From Aquiluna sp. (GTDB taxonomy: Bacteria; Actinomycetota; Actinomycetes; Actinomycetales; Microbacteriaceae): a stretch of 64,000 nucleotides of DNA. The stretch covers positions 58,046 to 122,045 of the forward strand of contig JAPKCK010000003.1 in assembly GCA_028822985.1 (NCBI GenBank), written 5' to 3'. Shown here piece after piece: positions 56,044 to 64,000 of the stretch (its first letter is position 1; each line of letters opens with the position of its first letter). The translations under genes were made by a program, and so were the position numbers. Below the pieces are notes generated by a model. That model searched no databases, was not told the DNA's origin, and saw only the letters and a list, made by a program, of their open reading frames with translations.

Positions 56044-58929
56044 ATGGTTATCGGTAGAGTCACGTCACTAAGTGACATAGTTCGATTAGGTTTTGAGTCG
56101 CTGAGCGTTGCCAGGGAAAACTTGGGGGAGCTAGAGAAGCTTCTTGGCTCAAGCTACCAGCGGTGCGAATCTGCCTTTGAAACTTCGGCCTCTCCGGACA
56201 GGGCTCTGACACAACTCCTGGAGCTTTCAAGGAACCACCCGAAACTAATTCATAAGGCGCTTGCTGGGTCGTCAGGTCCGAGGCGCTTGATAGCAATCCT
56301 CGGAGCATCCGACGGTTTGGCCGAGTATCTGACGCGTCATCCTTCGGAACTATCACTGTTTAGTCAGACTCAATCACTGCCATCAACCTTTACTCTCAAT
56401 TGCGAATCAAGACTCGATCTTCGTGTTTCATATCGCAGCATGCTTCTGGCAATAGCCGACTGGGACTTGGCGCAGTCAAATCCTTCTGACGGTGTCGTTG
56501 TTGTTACACAGGCCCTGAGTAGGCTCGCTGATGCGGCCCTGGATGCCGGGTTGACCGTGGCAAGGTCGGAATTACTGGCAGACGGGAGGATTTCCCAAGA
56601 AAAATCCGAGAATACTAAATTATCGATTATCGCGATGGGCAAAACTGGTGCAGACGAACTGAACTATGTGAGTGACGTCGATGTCATTTATGTTGCCGCT
56701 GGTCCAGATGAATATGCGATTCCAACAGCAACTCAATTGGCGCAGAGGTTGGGTCTGGTTATCAACGAGGCTGCGGTGGAGCCCGGGCTTTGGGAGGTTG
56801 ATCCGAATCTTAGGCCAGAAGGCAAAAATGGTGCGCTTGTCAGAACGGTTGCCGCTCATGCCGCGCACTACAAGAAATGGGCTGAACCTTGGGAGTTCCA
56901 AGCGCTACTAAAAGCCAGGTTTGCAGCTGGTGACCAAGGGCTTGGAGAGCAATACCTTTTGGAGGTCAAGTCCCAAATTTGGGGCGACAGAGAACGTTCA
57001 AATTTGGTGCAGCACGCCAGGCAAATGCGCAAGCGCGTTATCGAGCAAATCCCGTCGGAGGAGAAAGAGCTCAACATAAAATTGGGCCGTGGGGGACTTC
57101 GTGATGTCGAATTCACCGTTCAGCTTCTTCAGCTGGTTCACGGCGTTGTCGACGAGACCCTCCGAGACTCAGGCACATTCCCTGCAATTGACGCTCTAGC
57201 CGAGGCTGGGCTTTTGGGTCGAGATGACGCGCTGGAGCTGCAGAGCCAATATCGCTTGCTACGGGTTATCGAGCACAGGCTCCAGCTGGTGAAGCTTCGA
57301 AGGGCTCATTTGGTTCCAACCGATTCTTCGGATCTAAGAAGAATTGCGCGCGGTGTCAATCCTCGTCATAGCGCTGACGATCTGCGAGAGATTTGGGCAA
57401 ATAGTCGCCAGGAGATTGCTGGTCTTCACGATACGATCTTTTTCCGACCATTGTTGGCGGCTACGGCCGCCCTTTCACCGGGTGAAATTTCGCTAACGGC
57501 AAGTGAGACTGAGAGCCGACTAGTTTCCCTCGGGTTTACAGACCCCAAGGGCGCCATGCGCCACTTAAAGGCGCTCAGTCTTGGGATGTCACGTGGCGCT
57601 ACAATTCAGCGCTCCCTTCTTCCGGTTCTGCTGCGCTGGATGGCCGAAGGCATGAATCCAGATGGAGCGTTACTGAGCTTCAGAAGGCTCAGCGAATTGT
57701 TGGGTGATAAGCACTGGTTTCTAAAGATGCTTCGAGACTCGTCGGGCGCCGCGGAGCGACTTATGCAGGCGCTGTCCAACTCCGTCTACATTTCACGACT
57801 GCTTGAGTACACTCCAGAATCAACGGCTTGGTTTGCTGACGAATCCAAGCTTCGGCCCACTGACAGGAGTGCCTTGGAGGCCGAGGTGAGATCATTTTTG
57901 GCCAGGAACTTAGGTTTTGAAAAAGCGGCCGAAGGACTGAAGTTCATTCGCCGAAGGGAAGTCCTAAGGATTGCCATTGGCTCCACTCTTGGCAATCTCA
58001 AGGTCCGTCAAGTGGCGATGGCTCTTAGTGAGGTCACGGAGATTTATCTAGGGTCAATGCTTGTTATTGCGGGGCGCAAGTCTGACATCAACTTGGACGT
58101 GTGCATCGTGGCCATGGGTCGTCTTGGAGGTCAGGAGATTGGCTTTGGTTCAGATGCTGACGTGATGCTCGTCTATCGGGACGATGGTCCGAATGCTCAG
58201 AGTATGGCCGAGCTCCTCACTGGGGAGTTCATAGGGCTCGTCAAGGACCCAATTTTGGAGTTTGAGCTAGATCTTGATTTGCGCCCCGAAGGAAAAAATG
58301 GCCCGCGCATCAAATCGCTCAACGCCTACGAGGGTTACTACCAAAAGTGGGCGGAGACCTGGGAGCTTCAGGCTCTTCTTCGAGCACGTCCCATGTTCGG
58401 ATCCCAGGACCTTAGGGATGCATTCACAAATCTCATCGACAGCTATCGCTATCCCGAAGAGCTATCAGATAAACAACTCGTATCTGTGCGTGTGGTTAAG
58501 GCAAGAGTCGAAAACGAAAGGCTTCCAAAAGGCATCGACGCGAATAGACACCTGAAGCTTGGCCCCGGGGCTATAAGTGATGTGGAATGGCTAATCCAGT
58601 TGATGCAGCTTAGATACGCCGGAAGCAATCCTGAGCTGCGGAGTCTCACGACACTCGACACTTTGGCATCTTTAGTCAAGCTCGGACACATTGACGACGC
58701 TGATTCACACGTGCTGGAGGACGCGTGGATTCTGGCGAGTCGAGTGCGCAGTGCGCAAGTTCTTGCCTTGGATAAGGCATCCGACGAGCTTCCGATTGAC
58801 AGGAAGAAGCTTGAGGCGATAGCACGAATTTTGGAGTTTGAGCCTGGCTCGGCCACCGAGCTGGAGGAACGCTACCTTGCTGTTACGAGGCGATCTAGAG
58901 CAGTTTTTCAGAAGTTATTCCTGGAATAG
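56044..58929 (+). CDS. glnE: Glutamine synthetase adenylyltransferase / deadenylylase
   Basis: Large bifunctional regulator that adds AMP to glutamine synthetase or removes it, according to nitrogen status. Two nucleotidyltransferase halves: MGKTGADELNYVSDVDVIYV (about 200) and MGRLGGQEIGFGSDADVMLV (about 695), each followed by LRPEGKNG. 961 residues. ATG immediately after the glnA2 stop. Its expected substrate is GlnA, encoded convergently just beyond the terminator. Confidence 0.95.
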   Translation: MVIGRVTSLSDIVRLGFESLSVARENLGELEKLLGSSYQRCESAFETSASPDRALTQLLELSRNHPKLIHKALAGSSGPRRLIAILGASDGLAEYLTRHPSELSLFSQTQSLPSTFTLNCESRLDLRVSYRSMLLAIADWDLAQSNPSDGVVVVTQALSRLADAALDAGLTVARSELLADGRISQEKSENTKLSIIAMGKTGADELNYVSDVDVIYVAAGPDEYAIPTATQLAQRLGLVINEAAVEPGLWEVDPNLRPEGKNGALVRTVAAHAAHYKKWAEPWEFQALLKARFAAGDQGLGEQYLLEVKSQIWGDRERSNLVQHARQMRKRVIEQIPSEEKELNIKLGRGGLRDVEFTVQLLQLVHGVVDETLRDSGTFPAIDALAEAGLLGRDDALELQSQYRLLRVIEHRLQLVKLRRAHLVPTDSSDLRRIARGVNPRHSADDLREIWANSRQEIAGLHDTIFFRPLLAATAALSPGEISLTASETESRLVSLGFTDPKGAMRHLKALSLGMSRGATIQRSLLPVLLRWMAEGMNPDGALLSFRRLSELLGDKHWFLKMLRDSSGAAERLMQALSNSVYISRLLEYTPESTAWFADESKLRPTDRSALEAEVRSFLARNLGFEKAAEGLKFIRRREVLRIAIGSTLGNLKVRQVAMALSEVTEIYLGSMLVIAGRKSDINLDVCIVAMGRLGGQEIGFGSDADVMLVYRDDGPNAQSMAELLTGEFIGLVKDPILEFELDLDLRPEGKNGPRIKSLNAYEGYYQKWAETWELQALLRARPMFGSQDLRDAFTNLIDSYRYPEELSDKQLVSVRVVKARVENERLPKGIDANRHLKLGPGAISDVEWLIQLMQLRYAGSNPELRSLTTLDTLASLVKLGHIDDADSHVLEDAWILASRVRSAQVLALDKASDELPIDRKKLEAIARILEFEPGSATELEERYLAVTRRSRAVFQKLFLE

Positions 58930-58963
58930 AAAAAGCCGAGTGGAAAATCCACCCGGCTTTTTC
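58929..58963. terminator. Bidirectional terminator glnE / glnA
   Basis: AAAAAGCCG-A-GTGGA, AAA loop, TCCAC-C-CGGCTTTTT: a GC-rich stem flanked by A and T runs between two convergent genes. Confidence 0.9.
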
Positions 58964-58978
58964 TGATGCAGATAAGTC

Positions 58979-60403
58979 TTACACTCCGTAATAAAGCTCG
59001 AACTCGTAAGGGTGAGGTCGCTGCGCCATTGGCTTTATTTCCTTCTCGCGCTTGTAGTCGATCCAGTTCTCAATGAGGTCCTTTGTGAAGACGTTGCCTT
59101 CCATGAGGTAGTCGTGATCCGCCTCGAGTGCCTTCAGCACTGACTCTAGGTCCGCAGGAACTTGAGGGATCATCTTGGCTTCCTCTGGAGGTAGCTCGTA
59201 GAGATCTTTATCAACTGGCTCGTGCGGCTCGATACGGTTTTTAATTCCATCTAGGCCAGCCATAAGCTGAGCGGCGAAAGCCAAGTAAGGGTTTCCAGAG
59301 CTGTCTGGAGCCCTGAATTCGATTCGCTTAGCCTTCGGGTTCGAACCAGTCATCGGGATACGAATGGCGGCAGATCGGTTTCCAGCGGAGTAGACAAGGT
59401 TCACTGGAGCCTCAAAGCCGGGTACCAGGCGGTGGTAAGAGTTGATAGAAGGGTTTGTGAAGGCAAGCAAGCTTGGAGCGTGCTTCAAGATTCCACCGAT
59501 GTACCAACGGGCTAGATCGGAGAGGGAACCGTAGCCGGCCTCGTCATAGAACAACGGCTTGCCGTCTTTCCAGAGAGACTGGTGAACGTGCATGCCGGAA
59601 CCGTTGTCGTTAAACAATGGCTTTGGCATAAAGGTCGCTGTCTTACCGTACTGGTGGGCAACATTCTTCACGATGTACTTGAACTTGAGAAGGTCATCCG
59701 CGGACTTTACCAAAGTGTCAAAACGGTAGTTGATTTCACACTGCCCAGCTGTTCCTACCTCGTGGTGGCTTCGCTCAACGCTCAATCCAGCATCTTCCAG
59801 CTCAAGAACGATCGCGTCGCGTATGTCAGCCAAGTGGTCCACTGGGGAGACTGGGAAGTAGCCACCCTTGTAAGGTGTCTTGTTTCCAAGGTTCCCACCC
59901 TCTTCTTCCCTGGCGGAATTCCAGGCGCCTTCGATCGAGTCAACGATGTGGAAGGCGGTGTTTGACTTCACTTCGTAGCGAACGTCGTCGAAAATGAAGA
60001 ACTCAGCCTCAGGAGCGAAAAACGCGGTGTCGGCGATTCCGGTCGACTGTAGGTAGCGCTCGGCCTTGTGAGCTACCTGGCGGGGGTCGCGGTGGTACAG
60101 CTCACCATTACGAGGGTTGTAAATGTCAAAGTTCATGATCAGAGTTTTCTCAACTCGGAATGGGTCTTCCCACGCTGTCGTGACATCCGGAATCAGTTGC
60201 ATGTCACTCTCGTGAATGGAGGCGAACCCACGAATTGAGGAGGCATCAAATAGCTGTCCAATTGCGAAAAATTCTTCATCAATTTGCGAAACTGGCAGAT
60301 TGAAGTGCTGTTGCACACCGGGCATGTCAGTAAACCGAACGTCCACAAACTTGATGTTGTGTTCCTTGATGTACTGCAGCGCCTCTGAGGCTGTTTTGAA
60401 CAT
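58979..60403 (-). CDS. glnA: Glutamine synthetase type I
   Basis: Main ammonia-assimilating enzyme. N-terminal [15 protein letters not shown], catalytic blocks [27 protein letters not shown] and [17 protein letters not shown], and the adenylylation site Tyr402 in [10 protein letters not shown]. 474 residues. ATG with GAGAGG upstream. The 78-base gap to DUF4191 holds its likely promoter. Confidence 0.97.
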   Translation of the reverse strand: MFKTASEALQYIKEHNIKFVDVRFTDMPGVQQHFNLPVSQIDEEFFAIGQLFDASSIRGFASIHESDMQLIPDVTTAWEDPFRVEKTLIMNFDIYNPRNGELYHRDPRQVAHKAERYLQSTGIADTAFFAPEAEFFIFDDVRYEVKSNTAFHIVDSIEGAWNSAREEEGGNLGNKTPYKGGYFPVSPVDHLADIRDAIVLELEDAGLSVERSHHEVGTAGQCEINYRFDTLVKSADDLLKFKYIVKNVAHQYGKTATFMPKPLFNDNGSGMHVHQSLWKDGKPLFYDEAGYGSLSDLARWYIGGILKHAPSLLAFTNPSINSYHRLVPGFEAPVNLVYSAGNRSAAIRIPMTGSNPKAKRIEFRAPDSSGNPYLAFAAQLMAGLDGIKNRIEPHEPVDKDLYELPPEEAKMIPQVPADLESVLKALEADHDYLMEGNVFTKDLIENWIDYKREKEIKPMAQRPHPYEFELYYGV

Positions 60404-60481
60404 TGAGGTACCTCTCTTGGGTAATTACGGGTATGACTACTTACTCAGCGATAAAGATAACGAGTCTATGTTTCAGAAATG
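60404..60481 (-). promoter_or_regulatory. glnA upstream region
   Basis: Minus-strand TAGACT (plus 60463-60468) is a possible -10, and GAGAGG precedes the ATG; no good -35 was seen. GATAAC and GTTTC half-sites occur on the plus strand but do not match a GlnR or AmtR consensus well enough to call. Confidence 0.25.
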
Positions 60482-61180
60482 TTAACCTTTGCGCTTTGGT
60501 GCTCTAACTCGATTGGGATCAATTCCTTTTGGAATGGGAACAGAGGCGTGTGCGCCCAGAGCGGCAAGCCTGTTTGATACGGCAGTTACTTCACCACGGC
60601 TCAGAGATTTGGGCAGCTTGTAAACATGTTTTAGCAGGCGATAAATTCTCACTCCGGAGTCGTCTACAGTCACCTTCACTTTGTGAACCGCTGCGCCGGG
60701 TACTGATCTGAGAACTTTTCTTGCTTCATCATCAAGCATTTGCTGCACTCGGGCTGATGACCCCTCTGAAATAAGAACCACACCAGGGCGACCTATCATG
60801 CGATAAATAGCTTCTCGTGTCTTGGCATTAACGGCTACCGGCATCGAGGAAGTTCTCCAGCCGCGCTTTATTTGTGAGTCCAGCACTGCACCAACGGCCC
60901 CAGCTTGACCTTCGATTTGCATGTAGGCGTTCTTTTCGGCCTTCTTGCTCATGACGATCATTGCCAAAAGTACCCCGGTTATAAATCCGGACAGTCCCCA
61001 CAGCACCAGCGTGAAAACGTTTCCATCGCCGGTCAAAACTCCAACACCTAGACCGACTGCCACGGACACCAGCAATGTCAGAACTGCGAGCCATGCCGAG
61101 GTTGGGTCAGATTTAGCCGTCGTTTTATAAACGCGCCACAGCTGTCGGAAGCGTCCTGGGGGTTTCTTGTCTTTAGCCAC
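60482..61180 (-). CDS. DUF4191 family membrane protein
   Basis: Actinobacterial protein of unknown function, 232 residues, with a Lys/Arg-rich N-terminus (MAKDKKPPGRFRQLWRVY), two membrane segments (about 30-75) and a conserved cytosolic domain (GAVGAVLDSQIKRGWRTSS; VYKLPKSLSRGEVTAVSNRL). It nearly always lies beside lipA/lipB, as here (14 bases after lipA). Confidence 0.88.
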   Translation of the reverse strand: MAKDKKPPGRFRQLWRVYKTTAKSDPTSAWLAVLTLLVSVAVGLGVGVLTGDGNVFTLVLWGLSGFITGVLLAMIVMSKKAEKNAYMQIEGQAGAVGAVLDSQIKRGWRTSSMPVAVNAKTREAIYRMIGRPGVVLISEGSSARVQQMLDDEARKVLRSVPGAAVHKVKVTVDDSGVRIYRLLKHVYKLPKSLSRGEVTAVSNRLAALGAHASVPIPKGIDPNRVRAPKRKG

Positions 61181-61194
61181 GGAGATTAGTTTAG

Positions 61195-62187
61195 TCAGGC
61201 AACTGCGCTTGCTTGCGCAAACTCGACTTTGTCGGCTAGATGCTCAAGTTCTTGGGGGATCTCGCGGCCCTTGGCCATCATCGACTTGGCCCAGAGCCTT
61301 CCGGCGCGGTAACTTGATCGAACCAATGGACCGGCAAGGACTCCTAGGTAGCCAATTTCTTCGGCGGCCTGTGAGAGCTCGACGAATTCCTGAGGCTTGA
61401 CCCAGCGCTCGACCGGATGATGCCTCGGAGAAGGCCTCAGGTACTGAGTGATGGTAATGATGTCTGTTCCTGCATCGTGTAAGTCCTGCAGGGCCTGAAG
61501 TACCTCTGGTATTTCCTCGCCCATACCCAGAATCAAGTTGGATTTGGTTACCATCCCGGCTTCTCTACCTTGACTTAGAACATCTAGAGATCGATCGTAG
61601 GTGAAAGCCGGCCTAATCCTCTTGAAGATCCGTGGCACTGTCTCGACGTTGTGAGCGAATACTTGTGGTTTGGTATCAAATACTTTCTGCAGAAGCTCTG
61701 GTCGACCTGAGAAGTCTGGAATGAGTATTTCAACTCCGGTGCCGGGTGACTGCTTCTTAATCTGTCGGATTGTCTCTGCGTACAGCCAAGCGCCCTCGTC
61801 GGGAAGGTCATCTCTAGCAACACCGGTGACGGTCGCATAACGGAGGTTCATCTGCTTCACTGAGGAGCCAACTCGACGTGGCTCATCCGCGTCGAAGGCG
61901 GCTGGCTTTCCTGTGTCAATTTGGCAGAAATCGCACCTTCTCGTGCACTGGCTTCCGCCAATGAGGAATGTCGCTTCTCGGTCTTCCCAACATTCGAAGA
62001 TATTTGGGCAACCGGCTTCTTGACAAACAGTGTGGAGTTCTTTTTCCTTCACAAGGCTTTGCAGTTTTTGATACTCAGGCCCCATTTTGGCTGTGGTTCT
62101 AATCCAATCGGGTTTTCTCTCGATGGGAACCTCACTGTTACGAACTTCCAGTCGGAGCAGTTTTCGCTCTGGTTTAGCTTCTGACAT
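61195..62187 (-). CDS. lipA: Lipoyl synthase
   Basis: Radical SAM enzyme that inserts two sulfurs into the octanoyl group to make lipoyl cofactor. Auxiliary cluster motif [13 protein letters not shown] and SAM cluster motif CTRRCDFC. 330 residues. The ATG lies inside the end of lipB (14-base overlap). It serves the E2 protein encoded upstream in the same operon, and the AceE complex. Confidence 0.96.
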   Translation of the reverse strand: MSEAKPERKLLRLEVRNSEVPIERKPDWIRTTAKMGPEYQKLQSLVKEKELHTVCQEAGCPNIFECWEDREATFLIGGSQCTRRCDFCQIDTGKPAAFDADEPRRVGSSVKQMNLRYATVTGVARDDLPDEGAWLYAETIRQIKKQSPGTGVEILIPDFSGRPELLQKVFDTKPQVFAHNVETVPRIFKRIRPAFTYDRSLDVLSQGREAGMVTKSNLILGMGEEIPEVLQALQDLHDAGTDIITITQYLRPSPRHHPVERWVKPQEFVELSQAAEEIGYLGVLAGPLVRSSYRAGRLWAKSMMAKGREIPQELEHLADKVEFAQASAVA

Positions 62188-62824
62188 TCGGTATTTCTCC
62201 CATCTGCTGCTCTACAAGCGTAGCTGCTTGTGCTGGCGTGATATCGATTCCAGCAAGTTTGGACAAAGTTGTGGCCTTCGCGTCGTCAATTCCGCAAGCA
62301 ATAATGTGATCGAAGGGGTCCAGTGAGTTATTGCAGTTGAGGGCAAAGCCGTGCATGGTTACTTTTTCGCTAACTCGAATCCCGATGGCCGCGAGCTTCT
62401 GGAAGCCCCCTTCAGTGTTTACCCAGACTCCTGTTCGGCCTTCAACGCGCTCTCCTGTAACCCCGAATTCGGCAGCGACTTTTATTAGCACGCTCTCCAG
62501 CCATCGGACGTATCCAACGACATCGATTGGCTGGGGGAGATGCATAATTGGGTAACCAATAAGCTGCCCTGGGCCGTGCCAGGTTATTTTTCCGCCACGG
62601 TTCGTCTCGATAAATTCGGAACCATCATTCGGCAGCTCGTGTTTCTCGGTTCGTTTACCCGCTGTGTAGACGCTCTTGTGCTCGAGTAGGAGGACTGTGT
62701 TCGGCCTCATGTTTGCCGCAACTTCGGCATGGGTTTTGAGCTGCATCTCCATGCCCGAGCGATAGTCCACGAAGTCGGGGTCGAGTCCAACTCTTTTAAA
62801 ATCAGGCATTACTAAGGAGTTCAA
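62174..62824 (-). CDS. lipB: Octanoyl-ACP:protein octanoyltransferase
   Basis: Moves octanoate from ACP to lipoyl-domain lysines. Motifs [28 protein letters not shown] (catalytic Lys) and HIIACGI (catalytic Cys). 216 residues from TTG 62824; ATG 62809 (MPDFKRVGL) is an equally plausible start and gives the usual family N-terminus. 10 bases after the E2 gene. Confidence 0.93.
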   Translation of the reverse strand: MNSLVMPDFKRVGLDPDFVDYRSGMEMQLKTHAEVAANMRPNTVLLLEHKSVYTAGKRTEKHELPNDGSEFIETNRGGKITWHGPGQLIGYPIMHLPQPIDVVGYVRWLESVLIKVAAEFGVTGERVEGRTGVWVNTEGGFQKLAAIGIRVSEKVTMHGFALNCNNSLDPFDHIIACGIDDAKATTLSKLAGIDITPAQAATLVEQQMGEIPNVRS

Positions 62825-62834
62825 CCATCTTCAT

Positions 62835-64000
62835 CTAGATGCCGAGATTGGCTTCGAAATTGCCAGCCTCAAGCCTCGACTTGACCTGCATTAGGTAGCG
62901 CGACGCGTCAGCTCCGTCGATGATCCTGTGGTCATAGCTCAGGGCCAAGAAGACCATTGAGCGTATGCCAATAGCATCATTGCCGTCAGCATCTTTGATC
63001 ACCGCTGCACGCTTTGTTACGACGCCGGTGCCCAAGATAGCTGACTGGGGCAAGAAAACAACCGGTGTGTCAAACAGTGCTCCGCGGCTACCAGTATTTG
63101 TCAATGTGAAGGTTCCGCCGGAGAGTTCGTCTGGTGTGAGCTTGTTGGTTCTCGTGCGCTCGGCCATGTCCGCAATCACCTTCGCCATTGTGGCGATCGA
63201 CATGGTAGCTGCGTCCTTTATCACCGGCGTTAGAAGTCCTCTTTCGGTGTCGACAGCAAATGCGATGTGGTCCGAACCGTGATACACAATGTTGGTATCT
63301 TCGACGGTCGCATTAATTATTGGGTTAGCCGCTAGCGCCTCGGCAGCCGCAAGAGTGAAGAACGGCATAAAGGAAAGCTTTGTCCCGGCCTTCTGAGTGA
63401 AGTCAGCCTGGACACGTTGTCTCATTTCAGCGATTTTAGTAACGTCAACTTCAACCACGGATGTCAGTTGAGCGCTCTGCTGCATCGAGGCGACTGCACG
63501 CTCGGAAAGTACTTTCCTGAGTCGCGACATAGGTACTGTAGTTCCCCTAAGCGGTGATGCCTCGGCCATCGAGTGAGCAGCAGCGGGCGCGGCCTTTGGA
63601 GTTGGCGCAGTTAGGTCTTCTTTCCTGATTCGACCGCCCACGCCGGAACCCTTAATGGTTCTAAGGTCAATTCCCAGCTCTGATGCAAGCTTCCGGACGA
63701 TTGGAGTGACGTAATTTGGGTCGCTGGAAGCATCTTCCGTTCCAGTTCCCGCGTACGGAGACACCGGGGCAACAGGCGCAGCAGCTACCGGCGCAGCAGG
63801 TGCAGCAGGAGCAACAGGCGCAGCAGCTACCGGAGCAACAGGTGCAGCAGGGGCAACAGGTGCAGCCACCGGAGCAACAGGCGCGGCAGCAACAGGTGCA
63901 GCAGCTACCGGAGCAACTGGAGCAACTGGAGCAACTGGAGCAACTGGAGCAACTGGAGCAACTGGAGCGGCGGGCGCCGCAACCTCAGGGGCTGAAGGGG
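62835..64000 (-). CDS. sucB: Dihydrolipoamide acyltransferase E2 (partial, 5' end missing)
   Basis: E2 core of the pyruvate and/or 2-oxoglutarate dehydrogenase complex. The frame is open to the window edge, so the lipoyl domain(s) lie outside. Seen: a very long Ala/Pro/Val linker, the E1/E3-binding domain (VTPIVRKLASELGIDLRTIKGSG) and the catalytic domain with YDHRIIDGADASRYL at the end (His and Asp catalytic). Actinobacteria often share one E2 between both complexes, so the symbol is provisional. lipB and lipA follow it. Confidence 0.88.
   Translation of the reverse strand, partial: PSAPEVAAPAAPVAPVAPVAPVAPVAPVAPVAAAPVAAAPVAPVAAPVAPAAPVAPVAAAPVAPAAPAAPVAAAPVAPVSPYAGTGTEDASSDPNYVTPIVRKLASELGIDLRTIKGSGVGGRIRKEDLTAPTPKAAPAAAHSMAEASPLRGTTVPMSRLRKVLSERAVASMQQSAQLTSVVEVDVTKIAEMRQRVQADFTQKAGTKLSFMPFFTLAAAEALAANPIINATVEDTNIVYHGSDHIAFAVDTERGLLTPVIKDAATMSIATMAKVIADMAERTRTNKLTPDELSGGTFTLTNTGSRGALFDTPVVFLPQSAILGTGVVTKRAAVIKDADGNDAIGIRSMVFLALSYDHRIIDGADASRYLMQVKSRLEAGNFEANLGI
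63910..63963. repeat. Six tandem 9-bp repeats in the E2 linker
   Basis: GGAGCAACT repeated six times without a mismatch, then degenerate copies on both sides (about 63760-63980). On the coding strand each unit is A-P-V. Identical units suggest recent slippage, so the linker length may vary between strains. Confidence 0.9.

Noticed and set aside
60404-60481. GlnR or AmtR box upstream of glnA
   Set aside because: GATAAC and GTTTC half-sites are present, but spacing and bases do not fit either consensus well.
63755-63980. CRISPR-like short repeats
   Set aside because: The units are 9 bp, tandem without spacers, and in frame within the E2 linker.

Overview
The window looks like one contiguous stretch of chromosome from a small-genome actinobacterium with moderate GC (around 50% by eye). 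Gene content and order point to Microbacteriaceae: comEA-comEC-holA, rpsT, lepA-hemW-hrcA-dnaJ-rsmE-HIT-phoH-ybeY-corC-era, leuA, recO-uppS, glyS-dusB-dgt-dnaG, and later glnA2-glnE / glnA and DUF3145 / DUF4191 genes. The moderate GC and very tight packing suggest a Luna-type (Rhodoluna/Aquiluna-like) freshwater or marine lineage; that placement is inference. I saw no transposase, phage, plasmid or CRISPR sequence, and no gene-free stretch longer than about 300 bases once rnpB is counted.

Layout. 1-2.9 kb: DNA-uptake genes and the clamp-loader delta subunit, closed by a bidirectional terminator against rpsT. 3.3-12.9 kb: a long plus-strand run for translation, heat shock, rRNA modification and ribosome maturation, with a CIRCE operator at hrcA. 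12.9-21.9 kb: leuA behind a leader-peptide attenuator, then recO, uppS, glyS, dusB, dgt and dnaG. 22-28.9 kb: tRNA-Asn, azlCD, def, a DMT transporter with an overlapping glycosyltransferase, and an acyl-CoA ligase/BASS-transporter pair behind a structured leader. 28.9-32.6 kb: a CAT-anticodon tRNA and a four-gene operon of type III polyketide synthase, ICMT-like methyltransferase, flavoprotein and UbiA prenyltransferase. This is the most accessory-looking part of the window. 32.6-38.0 kb: a polar amino-acid ABC transporter operon (aapJQMP-like) ending in a homocysteine S-methyltransferase-family gene. 38.1-46.6 kb: tdk, DUF3145, and a minus-strand aceE-fasR-fabD-fabH-acpP-fabF operon linking acetyl-CoA production to type II fatty-acid synthesis. 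46.8-52.3 kb: peroxiredoxin, tRNA-Val, NIF3, a zinc-ribbon protein, an RNase H/phosphatase fusion, RNase P RNA, ppgK, map and a small conserved protein. 52.3-61.2 kb: panB-nadE, glnA2-glnE, glnA and DUF4191. 61.2-64 kb: lipA, lipB and the partial E2 acyltransferase gene.

How it fits together. AceE, the E2 protein and LipA/LipB supply acetyl-CoA; FasR and the Fab enzymes use it for fatty acids. The acyl-CoA ligase and type III PKS could divert acyl-CoA into a methylated, oxidised and possibly prenylated phenolic lipid or quinone. That cluster is the best candidate for undescribed chemistry here. Several cis-regulatory structures are visible: CIRCE, the leuA attenuator, a possible loop-to-ribosome-binding-site pseudoknot before the acyl-CoA ligase, a 15-bp hairpin over the aapQ start codon, and a recurrent -10 box placed for leaderless transcripts. 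All functional statements rest on motif reading alone; no database search was run.
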